From Liolophura sinensis (Eukaryota; Mollusca; Polyplacophora; Chitonida; Chitonidae), in assembly GCF_032854445.1 (NCBI RefSeq), contig NC_088300.1, positions 11,191,191 through 11,255,190 on the forward strand: a stretch of 64,000 nt of DNA, written 5' to 3'. A program made the position numbers and the translations under genes. Position 1 is the stretch's first letter. Each line of letters starts with the position of its first letter. Below, one piece after another: positions 10,152-20,404 of this stretch. The notes under the pieces are model-generated. The model did no database searches. It worked only from the letters and a program-made list of their open reading frames with translations, and had not been told where the DNA came from.

Positions 10152-13100
10152 ATGTCTTGTCCAGAAGGTTACGTGGTTGGGCAGGTTGCAAACCTTCTGT
10201 CAAGGAGTGATGTTTTCAAATCAAGTGTTAAGACAGTGAGCAGAGAAAAGGCAGAGAGAAAGAAAAGAAAGTTGGAGTCCTTGTTTACAGTGTCACAGGT
10301 AAGTAACACACTCATTGTCTGTAATCTGTTTCACTAGATTTAGGTGCTGTATTTATCAAAGTGTAATAAGTAAAATCTTAATGCCCAGGCTTTTAAAATT
10401 CAGTCAAAGAGGTTTTGTCACATACAGATTGATAGAGTGATTCACCCATGATTACAATCCACTTTATTACATACTGTGATTGAGGGAAATCTGTAGACTG
10501 ATCTAAGAAATGGTCAAGTTTGACAGGCTGTCAGAATACACAGGGATTATTCTACAAGAAAAATGTAAAGAGGTGACCTGGAATGTTACACAGTCAGTCA
10601 GTCAGTCAGTCAGCCTTTCTTTCTTTCTTTCTTTTTCTTTCTTTCTTTCTTTCTTTCTTTCTTGGGCCTGATATATTGAAGTGATTTAATTCAATCACCT
10701 GGTATTCTAGCTTTGTGTTTTGTAGGTAAGATTTTGTTTTGAAAATTTATTTGAATAAGTACAGTATGTTTTTTTACCATGACAGAGCTATGGTGTAAAA
10801 AGGAGTGCCGAACAACCTGGAACAAGGTCAGAGAGAGGCTACAGCCCTCCCTCGGGGGTGGTGCATGAGTCTGTCCATGCTGAGAAAGTGCATCAGACTA
10901 CAACAACTCCACAGTAAGATTGCTGTAATCGTTGACTAGTGGTAATCTTTGTAGTAAATAGCATAAAGAAGGTAATTTAATGACTAGTGAATGAAATGCC
11001 CCACTCAGTGAGAATGTACAGCAGACTGACTAGTAAGACCCGACCCAATGTGAGCGTACAACAGACTGTCTGGTAATACCCCACTCAGTGAGAATGTACA
11101 GCAGACTGACTAGTAAGACCCCACCCGATGAGAGTGTGCAACAGACTGATTGGTAATGCCCCACTTAGTGAGTGTGTACAGCAGACTGAATGGAAATGCT
11201 TGACTCACTGAGAGTGTACATGACTAGTAATGCCCTGCACGGTGAGAATGTATAGCAGACTGACTAGTAATGTTTTATGTGCATTATCATCAGGTTGTGC
11301 TGAGAAATGAGGATTGGTAAAAACATACCATCATTCATTTTGCAGAAACGAAAAAAAGAGAAAATCCCCAGCTGACTCGAGTCTTTCAAAAGAGATGGAG
11401 AGATTAGGCCCTCTGAAGCGAATGAGACGTAATCGTCGTGACAGGACAAACGATGAGAGAACTGTGTTTGTAGGAAACCTGCCCACTACAGTTACACAAA
11501 AGGTAATGTGCTCTGAGGAGATTTGTATGCTCATTATGTGGAAAGCAACAGAGAAAGGGTATTCATGGGTAAAGTTGATGGCAAAATTGACTAATCGATG
11601 AAGGTGCAATTCCGGGTGCCTTTGTGGCCACTGTGTGAGTTCAAGCCCGGCTCATGCTGGCTTCCCTTTTGGCCGTACATGGGAAGATCTGTCAGCAGCC
11701 TGCAAAGGGTTGAGGGCTCTGTGGGTTCCCCAGGTTTCCTCCTACCATGATGTTGACGGCCGTCGTACAAGTGAAGTATTCTTCAAACACCAATCATATA
11801 AATAAAATAAATAAGAAATTTCAAATCCTGTGTCACATATCATACATAAAGTATATATGTTAAAAGATAAATGAAAGTCACAAAATAAATAAAGTGAAGA
11901 AAGTAGCCTTGAATGAATATGTTAGTTTTCTTTAGTTAAACCATGGAGCCATTTGACCATATGTTGTACAAGCAGACTTGATTCTGTTTGTCATATATTA
12001 CTAATCAGAAAATGAATGGAAATCAGTTTACTGTTATCTCTTAAGTTCTACATGTGGTTATTGTAACATAATTTGCTTTCCACAGGCCCTGAAAGGACTG
12101 TTCAAAACATTTGGTGAAATAGAAACGGTTCGCATTCGCTGTGCTGTGAGTAAATAGAGTGGAGAAAGCTCTGATGAATATGTGTAACTTTCTTACAGAT
12201 TATCAATGCATAAAATCATTATGTAGGACACATTATTTTGTGCAGAAAAACCTAAGTACATGTACTGATGTGAACCTCCTCCCACCATAACACTGGTCAG
12301 CGTTGTCTCGGTGAAATTTTCTAGAGTACAGCGTAAAACACCAACCATCAAATAAATAAATACAGTCTGAAAACAGTCTGATGTTTCTTCTGTCTTTTCA
12401 TTTTCTGTCCAAGTAACACTTAAGACAGCTTATACAAATCTCCTGGGGAAGTGTTGTTTACTGCCGCATATTTTACACAGTTTGTGTTGATTATGATCTT
12501 TTGCCATGTACGGAGTACATTTATGTGGACAAGTTTGCAATACTCAATCTTCTTGAGGACATCTGTCAACAAATAGACTTATGGCACTTTGATTTGTCTT
12601 TCAGCCAAGAGCAGACTTGAAGATACCCAAAAAGTTAGCCATAATTAAGTAAGTTGGTTCTCGTATTGCCTCGTGTTAAGGTGTATTCACTAGGACTCCC
12701 TGGCTAGTCTAACAGAAGTATACCCGAACAACTACACTTCTTAAGTAAGTTGTTCCATATATTGGCTGGTGTCAAGGTGTATTCACTATTACTCCCTGTC
12801 TAGTCTAACAGAAGTATACCCGAACAAGTATACTTCTTAAGTAAGTAAGTTGTTCCGTATATTGGCTGGTGTCAAGGTGTATTCAAGTTTACTCCCTGTC
12901 TAGTCTAACATAAGTATACGTGAACAAGTATGCTTCTTAAGTAAGCTGTTCCGTATATTGGCTGGTGTCAAGGTGTATTCACTATTACTCCGTCTAGTCT
13001 AACAGAAGTATACCCGAACAAGTATACTTCTTAAGTAAGTAAGTTGTTCCGTATATTGGCTGGTGTCAAGGTGTATTCACTATTACTCCCTGTCTAGACT

Positions 13101-16100
13101 AACAGAAGTATGCCCGAACAAGTATACTTCTTTATTAAGTAAGTTGTTTCATATATTGGCTGGTGCCAAGGTGTATTCACTAGGACTCCCTGCCTAATGA
13201 CACATAAATGTATCCAAACAGTTAGCCATAATTAAGTAAGTTGGTTCTTGTATTGTCTGGAGTTAAGACAGCACTATAGCTGCCCGTCTACATGTGTCCT
13301 GGAGAAAACTGGAATTTTATTTCAGAATATTGTTCTAATTTGTTGTTGGATGTTTACCGTGTTCCATACATAGTCTATGTTAAGTCATGTGGATTAAGCC
13401 AATTATTGCAGTGTCACATCACCTAATGTCACCTACTGATCATCCTCACCTGGATTCAACCCATGGCAGAAGTTTGCTCTTGTTTTATGTCTGGAACTTC
13501 TGTGTCCCTAGGAAGGAGTTCCATCCCGATCGCCATAATCTGGCCGCTTTTGTTGTGTTTAAGAAGTGTGAGGATGCCCAGAAGGCTACAGCATTGTAAG
13601 TTTGCGCCTGACCTCTCCTCCTTCACAGCTTTGTAATATCAAAAATATAGTGGTGGGTGACATATACCTGTATTTATTTACACTTTTTGTTCAATTCATG
13701 TCTTTTTGTGCAGTTCATTACAGTTCCAAATCTGTGTTTATATGTAAGATGATTTTTTAATATAGGCTTTTGATTAATAGTTAAGGTTAATATAAACGTA
13801 TCATACAGATCACCTATAATTGATAAGTGTTTTGTTTTAGGAATGGTGACTTGTACACAGAAGGTTTTCATATGAGGGTTGATCTGGCCAGTAAGGACAA
13901 ACAGGTGAGTCTTGACCATTGTGAGACTGGATATTAAATATGTCAACAGGTGAGTGTGACTCTTGTGAGGCAGCAATGTGAACATGTCAGCATGGAGACA
14001 AACATGTGGATGTGACTCTTGTAAGGCAAGTGTAAGCATTGCAGTGTCCTCTCGGATGTGTCAGCACTGTATGAAGACTGCGAACCATAACTGGGCAGGG
14101 TATATGTCTGGTGTCTGCTGCATGACGTTTGAGGCATCAATGTATGGAGACAGTGGACTATGACTGGGAAGGGTGTCATATCTTGTTTTCAGCATGGTGT
14201 ATACTGTGATTGTGTATTGTATCTGGTGACCATGAGTGACATTCCTGTGAGGCATCCTACCATGAGACAGTGACTGGGAAAGGTCCTATATTTTTTCTAT
14301 GCATGGTGTGTACTGTGATTTGGCATGGCGTTACAGTGGGGCATCACCTGTATGTTTTCTATGCATGGTGTGTACTGTGATTTGGCATGGCGTTACAGTG
14401 GGACATCACCTGTATTTTTTCTGTGCATGGTGTGTACTGTGGTTTGGCATGGCGTTACAGTGGGGCATCACCTATATTTTTTCTGTGCATGGTGTGTACT
14501 GTGATTTGGCATGGCGTTACAGTGGGGCATCACCTATATTTTTTCTGTGCATGGTGTATACTGTGATTTGGCATGGTGTTACAGTGGGGCATCACCTGTA
14601 TGTTTTCTATGCATGATGTGTACTGTGATTTGGCATGGCGTTACAGTGGGGCATCACCTATATTTTTTCTGTGCATGGTGTGTACTGTGATTTGGCATGG
14701 CGTTACAGTGGGGCATCACCTATATTTTTGCTATGCATGGTGTGTACTGTGATTTGGCATGGCGTTACAGTGGGGCATTACCTATATTTTTTCTGTGCAT
14801 GGTGTGTACTGTGATTTGGCATGGCGTTACAGTGGGGCATCACCTATATTTTTGCTATGCATGGTGTGTACTGTGATTTGGCATGGCGTTACAGTGGGGC
14901 ATTACCTATATTTTTTCTGTGCATGGTGTGTACTGTGATTTGGCATGGCGTTACAGTGGGGCATTGCTTTATGAAGATTGGATTTTGATTTGGCCAAATA
15001 AATGTTTGGAGATGATGGTTAAATGCCTAGAAAAGAAATAGGCTTTATCTAAACAAGAGTTTGTATTTCCTTGCAGCATGACCATCAAAGATCTGTTTTT
15101 GTAGGAAATCTTCCATTCGGTAAGTTGCACTTTACCTTTCCAGTGTAGACCTATACAGATTTTGTGGAGGGAAGTAAATTTTGTGTCGATTGCCGTTGCA
15201 CATATTCTTGGGGAAAGTAGTTTGCTTTGATTGTTGTTACACATTGTGGAGGGAAGTAAGGTTTGCTTTGATTGCCATTACACGTTATTGGGGGAAGTAA
15301 AGTTCGCTTTGATTGCCGTTACACAAGTTATTGGGGGAAGTAAAGTTTGCTTTGATTGCTGTTACACATTGTGGAGGGAAGTCAAGTTTGCTTTGATTGC
15401 CGTTACACATTATTGGGGGAAGTGAAGTTTGCTTTAATTGTTGTTACACATTGTGGAAGGAAGTAAACTTGGCTTTGATTGCTGTTACACATGTTGTGGA
15501 GGAAGTGAACTTTGCCTGGATTGTTGTTACACATGTGGAAGGAAATAAATTCTGTGTTGATTGCTGTTGCAGATGTTGTAGAGGCAGATGTCTGGCAGCA
15601 CTTCCAGGAATACGGGGAGGTTGAGAATGTACGCCTGGTGAGAGACCGTAACACCAGCATTGGCAAGGGCTTCGGCTATGTCCTTTTTAAGGTAATACAA
15701 TCCAGCATCAGCAAGGGCTTCAGCTTCATCCTATTTAAGGCAATACACTCCAGCATCAGCAAGGGCTTCAGCATCATCATGTTTAAGGTAATACAATCCA
15801 GCATCACAAGGGCTTCAGCTTCATCCTGTTTAAGGTAATACAATTCAGCATCAGCAAGATCTTCAGCTTCATCCTGTTGAAGGTAATACACTCCAGCATC
15901 AGCAAGGACTTCAGCATCATCCTGTTTAAGGTAATATACTCCAGCATCAGCAAGGGCTTTAGCCTCATCCTGTTTAAGGTAATACAATCCAGCATCAGTA
16001 AGGGCTTCAGCATGATCCTGTTCAAGGTAATACACTCCAGCATCAGTAAGGGCTTCAGCATGATCCTGTTCAAGGTAATATACTCCAGCATCAGTAAGGG

Positions 16101-17951
16101 CTTCAGCTTTATCCTGTTCAAGGTAATACACTCCAGCATCAGTAAGGGCTTCAGCTTTATCCTGTTAAAGGTAACACACTCCAGCATTAGCAAGGGCTTC
16201 AGCCTCATCCTGTTTAAGGTAATACACTCCAGCATTAGCAAGGGCTTCAGCTACATCTTGTTTAAGGTAATACATTCCAGCATCAGCAAGGGCTTCAGCC
16301 TCACCCTGTTTAAGGTAATACACTCCAGCATCAGCAAGGGCTTCAGCTTCATCCTGTTCAAGGTAATACACTCCAGCATCAGCAAGGGCTTCAGCTATGT
16401 CTTGTTAAGGTAAACACACTACAGCATCATCTACATACCAGCATAGGCAAAGGCATCAGCTAGGTTTTGCTTGAGGTAAACACACCCCAGCATCAGCAAG
16501 GGCTTCAGCAAAGTCCTGTTTAAGCTAAATACACCAGAATCAGCAAGGGCGACAACCAAGTCCTGTTTAAACACATCAGCAAGGGCTTCAGCTACGTTCT
16601 GTCTAAGGTAAACACACTGAAGCATCAGTAAAGGCTTCAGCTACATCCAGATACCGGCAGAGGCTTTGGCTAAGTCCTTGACCTCTACAGAGCATGTACA
16701 CCTCTGTTCTGGTTTGGCAGCGTCTTTGTCTGGAGGTTGGTGATAATAGCTGGATCTGCCCATATACCTGATCTCTGTTATAAATAGTTGAAATATAGCC
16801 TGCGTACAGCCTATTAAAACCAGCTAACAAATGTAAGTAAAACTATACTTGTGATCAGAAATTCTCAGTGAAATCCGTAAGATATCCAGACCACGGTTTT
16901 AGTATATATAAATTTCTAAATTCTCAGACAATATATATATTCTCATAAGCTATTAGTATTCAGCAAAATGACCATAATGTATGTGATTCTCATGGCCGGT
17001 ATACAGCGTTACAAAATAGTTGATTTTGTAAAATATTTTCTGTGAAATTTCAGATAATGCACAGCTTATTGGAGGGTTTGACTTTGTTTCTTTTTCCAGG
17101 ACAAATCATCGGTTTCTTTGACACTCAAATTCGGGAAACACCAATTTAAAGGGAGGGAACTGAGAGTTCAGCAATCAACTGCACATCCTGTGGAGACCAA
17201 TGGTGGCAAAGGTATTTCTGATATTCACTCGATGTGTAGAGGCACATGTACTTTTTGTAGGCAGGGTTAGCTATTTTCATTGTCACACTATTTATATCCA
17301 CGGAAGCCTATTAGTGTTGACTTGACACTAGATTCAACTTTGTTTACTTTTTGAAATGTTTGCTATACCTTTGTGCATGCACTCCATGAGAATCTGTATG
17401 TATCCATGATGAATATAAATATAGGTAAACCAGAAGTTTTACCAGAGAAAAAATAAAATTCACCACCTCCCACTCCCAAGTTTTTATAACTTGATACTGA
17501 TAAGACTTCTGTAGAACACACTTCCTATTTAAGTGTGGATATAAAATGAGATCTTCACAGCAAGCTTGGAATAAGATGTATTTTCACTGTTTGTTAGTCA
17601 TCGCTGGGTTTGATTTCAGGAAAGTCTGATGACCTCAGCACAGCCCAGAAACACAGGACAAGGCCCAAGTTTAAGGCCAGCAACATTACATCTCATTCAT
17701 TTCAAGGGGATAAAGCCTTCAAAAAGTCCTTCAAGAAAGGTCATTCACGCAAAGGACAGAGACCTGCGTCTGTGGGAGATGTTGGTGGGAGCAAGAAGAC
17801 ATCAAAGGGGTTTAGTGAGACACAAGGGACCAAATCCACAGGACAAAAACGTGTGAACAGAGCCGTTGAACTGAAAGGACAAGCAAAGAAAAGCACTTCA
17901 AAGAAAGGACTCCCAAAGAAAGGAAATCACAAATTTCACAAAGCAAGATAA
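10152..17951 (+). CDS. RBM34: RBM34, nucleolar RNA-binding protein with two RRMs (11 exons, 429 aa)
   Basis: Coding exons: 10152-10298, 10786-10913, 11346-11502, 12086-12145, 12605-12648, 13512-13595, 13841-13904, 15077-15119, 15573-15691, 17100-17211, 17620-17951. All junctions are GT-AG, phases join, and the total is 1290 nt (429 aa plus stop), close to vertebrate RBM34. RRM1 begins with RNP2 TVFVGNLP (exon 3) and ends with FHMRVDLA (exon 7). RRM2 has RNP2 SVFVGNLPF (exon 8), RNP1 GKGFGYVLF (exon 9) and FKGRELRVQ (exon 10). The tail is Lys/Ser-rich, as expected for a nucleolar protein. The family (yeast Nop12-like) is linked to pre-rRNA processing; the function here is by homology. Introns 2, 5, 7, 8 and 9 hold minisatellites, several made from adjacent exon edges. 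The gene is tail to tail with ARID4. Confidence 0.93.
10590..10662 (+). repeat. Microsatellites (CAGT)n and (TTTC)n
   Basis: About five CAGT/CAGTC repeats followed by a TTTC tract interrupted once, in RBM34 intron 1. Confidence 0.9.
10975..11275 (+). repeat. Minisatellite in RBM34 intron 2, ~60-bp unit
   Basis: Five diverged units of TGACTAGTAATGCCCCACTC, AGTGAGAATGTACAGCAGAC. The CAGACTGACTAGTAAGA portion loosely resembles the exon 2 end plus donor (CAGACTACAACAACTCCACA, GTAAGA), but the match is too weak to be certain. Confidence 0.75.
11600..11815 (+). mobile_element. SINE copy in RBM34 intron 3
   Basis: It shows GTGTGAGTTCAAGCCCGGCT (box B-like), CATGCTGGCTTCCC, GGTTTCCTCCTACCATGATG, CACCAATCATATAAATAAAA and the ATAAATAA tail in the order of the full-length SINE. 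The promoter box A end is missing or eroded. Confidence 0.75.
12270..12362 (+). mobile_element. SINE tail fragment in RBM34 intron 4
   Basis: AACCTCCTCCCACCATAACA, CTGGTCAGCGTTGTCTCGGT, GAAATTTTCTAGAGTACAGC, then ACCAACCATCAAATAAATAA: the 3' part of the common SINE. Confidence 0.7.
12622..13245 (+). repeat. Junction-derived minisatellite after RBM34 exon 5, ~95-105-bp unit
   Basis: Six to seven units. Each carries an echo of the exon 5 end and its donor: exon ATACCCAAAAAGTTAGCCAT + AATTAA|GTAAGTTGGTTC versus unit ATACCCGAACAAGTATACTT + CTTAAGTAAGTTGTTCC. The last copy (about 13207-13250) again reads AGTTAGCCATAATTAAGTAA, almost identical to the true junction, so near-copies of the exon end bound the array on both sides. 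Each unit keeps GTAAGT. Confidence 0.85.
13885..14010 (+). repeat. Junction-derived repeat after RBM34 exon 7
   Basis: The exon 7 end and donor (GGACAAACAG|GTGAGTCTTG) is echoed at about 13942 (GTCAACAGGTGAGTGTGACT) and 13998 (GACAAACATGTGGATGTGAC). The unit is ~50-60 bp and three copies decay away from the exon. Confidence 0.65.
14180..14965 (+). repeat. 62-bp minisatellite in RBM34 intron 7
   Basis: Twelve or more highly similar units of GCATGGTGTGTACTGTGATT, TGGCATGGCGTTACAGTGGG, GCATCACCTATATTTTTTCT. Homogeneity is high, suggesting recent expansion or an actively variable locus. Confidence 0.92.
15165..15585 (+). repeat. Acceptor-derived minisatellite before RBM34 exon 9, ~43-bp unit
   Basis: About nine units of GAAGTAAAGTTTGCTTTGAT, TGCTGTTACACATTGTGGAGG. 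The true acceptor and exon start read GATTGCTGTTGCAG|ATGTTGTAGAGGC. The adjacent units read GATTGCTGTTACACATGTTG, TGGAGGAAG. The repeat therefore looks like a backward amplification of the 3' splice site plus the first ~15 nt of exon 9. Confidence 0.8.
15653..16640 (+). repeat. 48-bp minisatellite made of the RBM34 exon 9 end (RNP1) plus 5' splice site
   Basis: The last ~39 nt of exon 9 (ACCAGCATTGGCAAGGGCTT, CGGCTATGTCCTTTTTAAG) plus GTAATAC is the founder. About 16-20 units of the form CCAGCATCAGCAAGGGCTTC, AGCTTCATCCTGTTTAAG, GTAATACACT follow in intron 9. Most keep AAG|GTAATAC, a copy of the authentic donor at 15691. The 48-bp period preserves frame, so each unit translates like RNP1 (SISKGFSFILFKVI). 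Degeneration grows after about 16410. Confidence 0.92.
16641..17099 (+). other. Remainder of RBM34 intron 9
   Basis: AT-rich sequence with no recognisable element beyond short TA tracts near 16900-16950. It ends in a polypyrimidine TTTCTTTTTCCAG acceptor for exon 10. Confidence 0.5.
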
Positions 17952-18059
17952 ATAACTTTAAGACTTGTTACAACTCTGCTTGATAATTGGGAAAGTGTTT
18001 AAATACATGTATTACAGTAGTAAAGGTCTTCAATGAATCGGGTTGCTGATCGTTAATTC

Positions 18060-18610
18060 AAGAAGTAAATGAGTTGTGCGAGAGCAGGCGGAATTCCATG
18101 CATGTTCACCAAGTCACAGTATATTCTACTGTGCGTGTAGGTGAAATTCAACGACTGTTTCTCTTGTCACATTATTCTGTGCTCTGAGTGTAGGTGAAAT
18201 CCCAGGCCTGTTTATCCTGTCACAGCAGACTGTGCTGTGAGTGTAGGTGAAATCCCATGCCTATCCTGTCACAGTATACTGTGCTGTGAGTGTAGGTGAA
18301 ATCCCAGTATACTGTGCCGTGAGTGTAGTTGAAATCCCAGGCCTGTTTATCCTGTCACAGTATATTCTGCTGTGAGTGTAGGTGAAGTCTCAGGTCTGTT
18401 TATCCTGTCACAGTATAGTGTGCTGTGAGTATAGGTAAAATCCCAGGCCTGTTTATCCTGACACAGTACATTCTGCTGTGAGTGTAGGTGAAATCCCAGG
18501 CCTGTTTACCCTGTCACAGTATACTGTGCTGTGATTGTAGGTGATACAACTTTTTGCTCTGTCACAATATGCTAGGCTTTAAGAGTAGGTGAAATTCCAT
18601 GCCTGTTCAC
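18060..18610 (+). repeat. ~52-bp minisatellite, probably in the RBM34 3' UTR
   Basis: About ten units of GTGCTGTGAGTGTAGGTGAA, ATCCCAGGCCTGTTTATCCT, GTCACAGTATACT. The array lies between the RBM34 stop (17951) and the first AATAAA (18814), so it may be transcribed. Confidence 0.85.
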
Positions 18611-18813
18611 CCAGTTGCAGTACATGGTGACACCAGACAGTACACCCTGCCCTGACAAAGTGCATAGCTGACAGACCAGTACAGTGACACCAGACATGAC
18701 ACTCCATGTATAGTATACGGCTAATAGACCAGCACATGTTCACCATGACGCAGTAACAGAGTACAGTCAATGGACATCACACCCCAAGCAATGACTTCAG
18801 ATGTAGTTGCAAA

Positions 18814-18878
18814 AATAAATACCAATGTATATGGATCGATTTGTCGAGTTTTTGTGTTTATTTGTGGCTAAGAATAAA
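18814..18878. terminator. Interleaved polyadenylation signals between convergent RBM34 and ARID4
   Basis: On the + strand AATAAA occurs at 18814-18819 and 18873-18878, the first canonical hexamers after the RBM34 stop. On the - strand AATAAA (TTTATT on +) is at 18857-18862, the first canonical hexamer I find downstream of the ARID4 stop. ATTAAA variants lie closer (e.g. near 19766). If used, the two 3' UTRs would overlap here. Confidence 0.35.
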
Positions 18879-19904
18879 TAGTGACAACAGTGTAGTATAG
18901 ATCAGTGTGAAGGCAGGGGTATGTGCCCCAAACCTCTGCTGGCTTCAGTAATATCATTGCCTGTGCACCACCCAGTAAGCTTTTTACACACCTCAGAGTT
19001 GCTTGAACTGTACAATTAACGAAATCTGTAACACACCACTGCTACAACATGGCATCAACTCAATGTAAAAGGAAGCCTTCCGTTGAGTTAAAAATTCATA
19101 ATATTTGGGGTTTAAGAGCAAACTGTACAAAAAATGACCAACATTATAGTCTTTTCAACAGAGAGGTCAAGCAACATTCGACCATCAATACCCATACATC
19201 AACAGCTTGGCACCATTAACTCTCCATACACACATGTATATTATTATAATATTTTCATCAAAACTGTCAAGATGTTCAGCTTTTCATTCAATTTAATGAC
19301 TTGGCAAGGCAGCCTTAAGAAAAGTAATTCATTTGAATATGGATGCCAATGAAAATAAATAACACACCATGATAAACATATTATCAGAAAATTCATTTCT
19401 CTGATGTGAATTATGGGGTGGAAACACTTAATTCTTGATCCACCTCACCTCCCAAGATTTGGGTTTCTGAGACACAATGCTTGCACTCAGCTGTTCATTA
19501 TAGTGACAATACCAGACAGATGTGTAAGTTCACAGCTTGTCCTACCAACAAATTGGACTTGCATTTCAAAATTTGCATTGCTTGTCATTTATACACGAGC
19601 AAAAATAAAACCCCAACCATAATACAAACATTTGCAAAAATTCATTGCATCAAGATCTCTCAGTTGACTGTGATACCCTCAGTTACATGTAGAAGTCTGT
19701 GGGTCACATATAGGGTATATAAAATCTATACCTAACAATTTGTTCTAACATTATCATATATCACTTTTAATATAAAGTTTTATGTCTACATCATTTTCAA
19801 AATAATCTTAAGTTCATTGTATCATGGCAGCAATGTACAAAGAAAGCATTATATCATAGCTTAACCCAGCATCCAGTAACTGGGAGCATTACTAACATGA
19901 TCAA

Positions 19905-20045
19905 CATCGTAAGTCACATGTGACAGTGAGGTCCATGTCACATGTCCACATCACATGTCCATGTGTGACAGTGAAGTCCATGTCACATGCCATGTGTGAC
20001 AGTGAGGTCCATGTCACATGTCCATGTGTGACAGTGAGGTCCGTG
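19905..20045 (-). repeat. Short tandem repeat in the probable ARID4 3' UTR
   Basis: Four to five units of CATGTGTGACAGTGAGGTCC and ATGTCACATGTC with variable spacing. The unit contains the inverted pair CATGTGACA / TGTCACATG, so it can form small hairpins. Confidence 0.7.
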
Positions 20046-20404
20046 TGACAGCATTATACACACCACGAAATATAACATCAAAGTGCCCTTTGATGAATGC
20101 ATCATGATTGGTTGGAATACTGCGTTACCATAGCAACAAGCATTGGTGATTGTTTTGCACCATCATGTAGAAAATGGCACTGTATGGTTGATGAGAAGCC
20201 AGACCATCTGGCTAAACAGCAGTAAGGCAAGTGTATTGAAGACAGAGAGAGAGAGAGCACTGTAGTCCTGGACAGCCAGACAGACGGACGGACACTCACC
20301 ACAGTCTGGATGACAATTCCGCCCATCTGTGCATCCGTGAGCATTATAGACTAGCACAGTCATGGTGACTTGTCTCTTCGACTGTGACTACACATCTGCT
20401 ACAG

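Noticed and set aside
14299-14616. 105-codon repetitive frame
   Set aside because: It lies entirely in the 62-bp minisatellite of RBM34 intron 7.
15676-16413. Repeat proteins of 145-178 codons on both strands in the RBM34 intron
   Set aside because: They arise from the in-frame 48-bp minisatellite; no start or splice context makes them independent genes.
15165-16640. CRISPR-like regularly spaced repeats
   Set aside because: Units are contiguous tandem repeats without unique spacers, inside animal introns.
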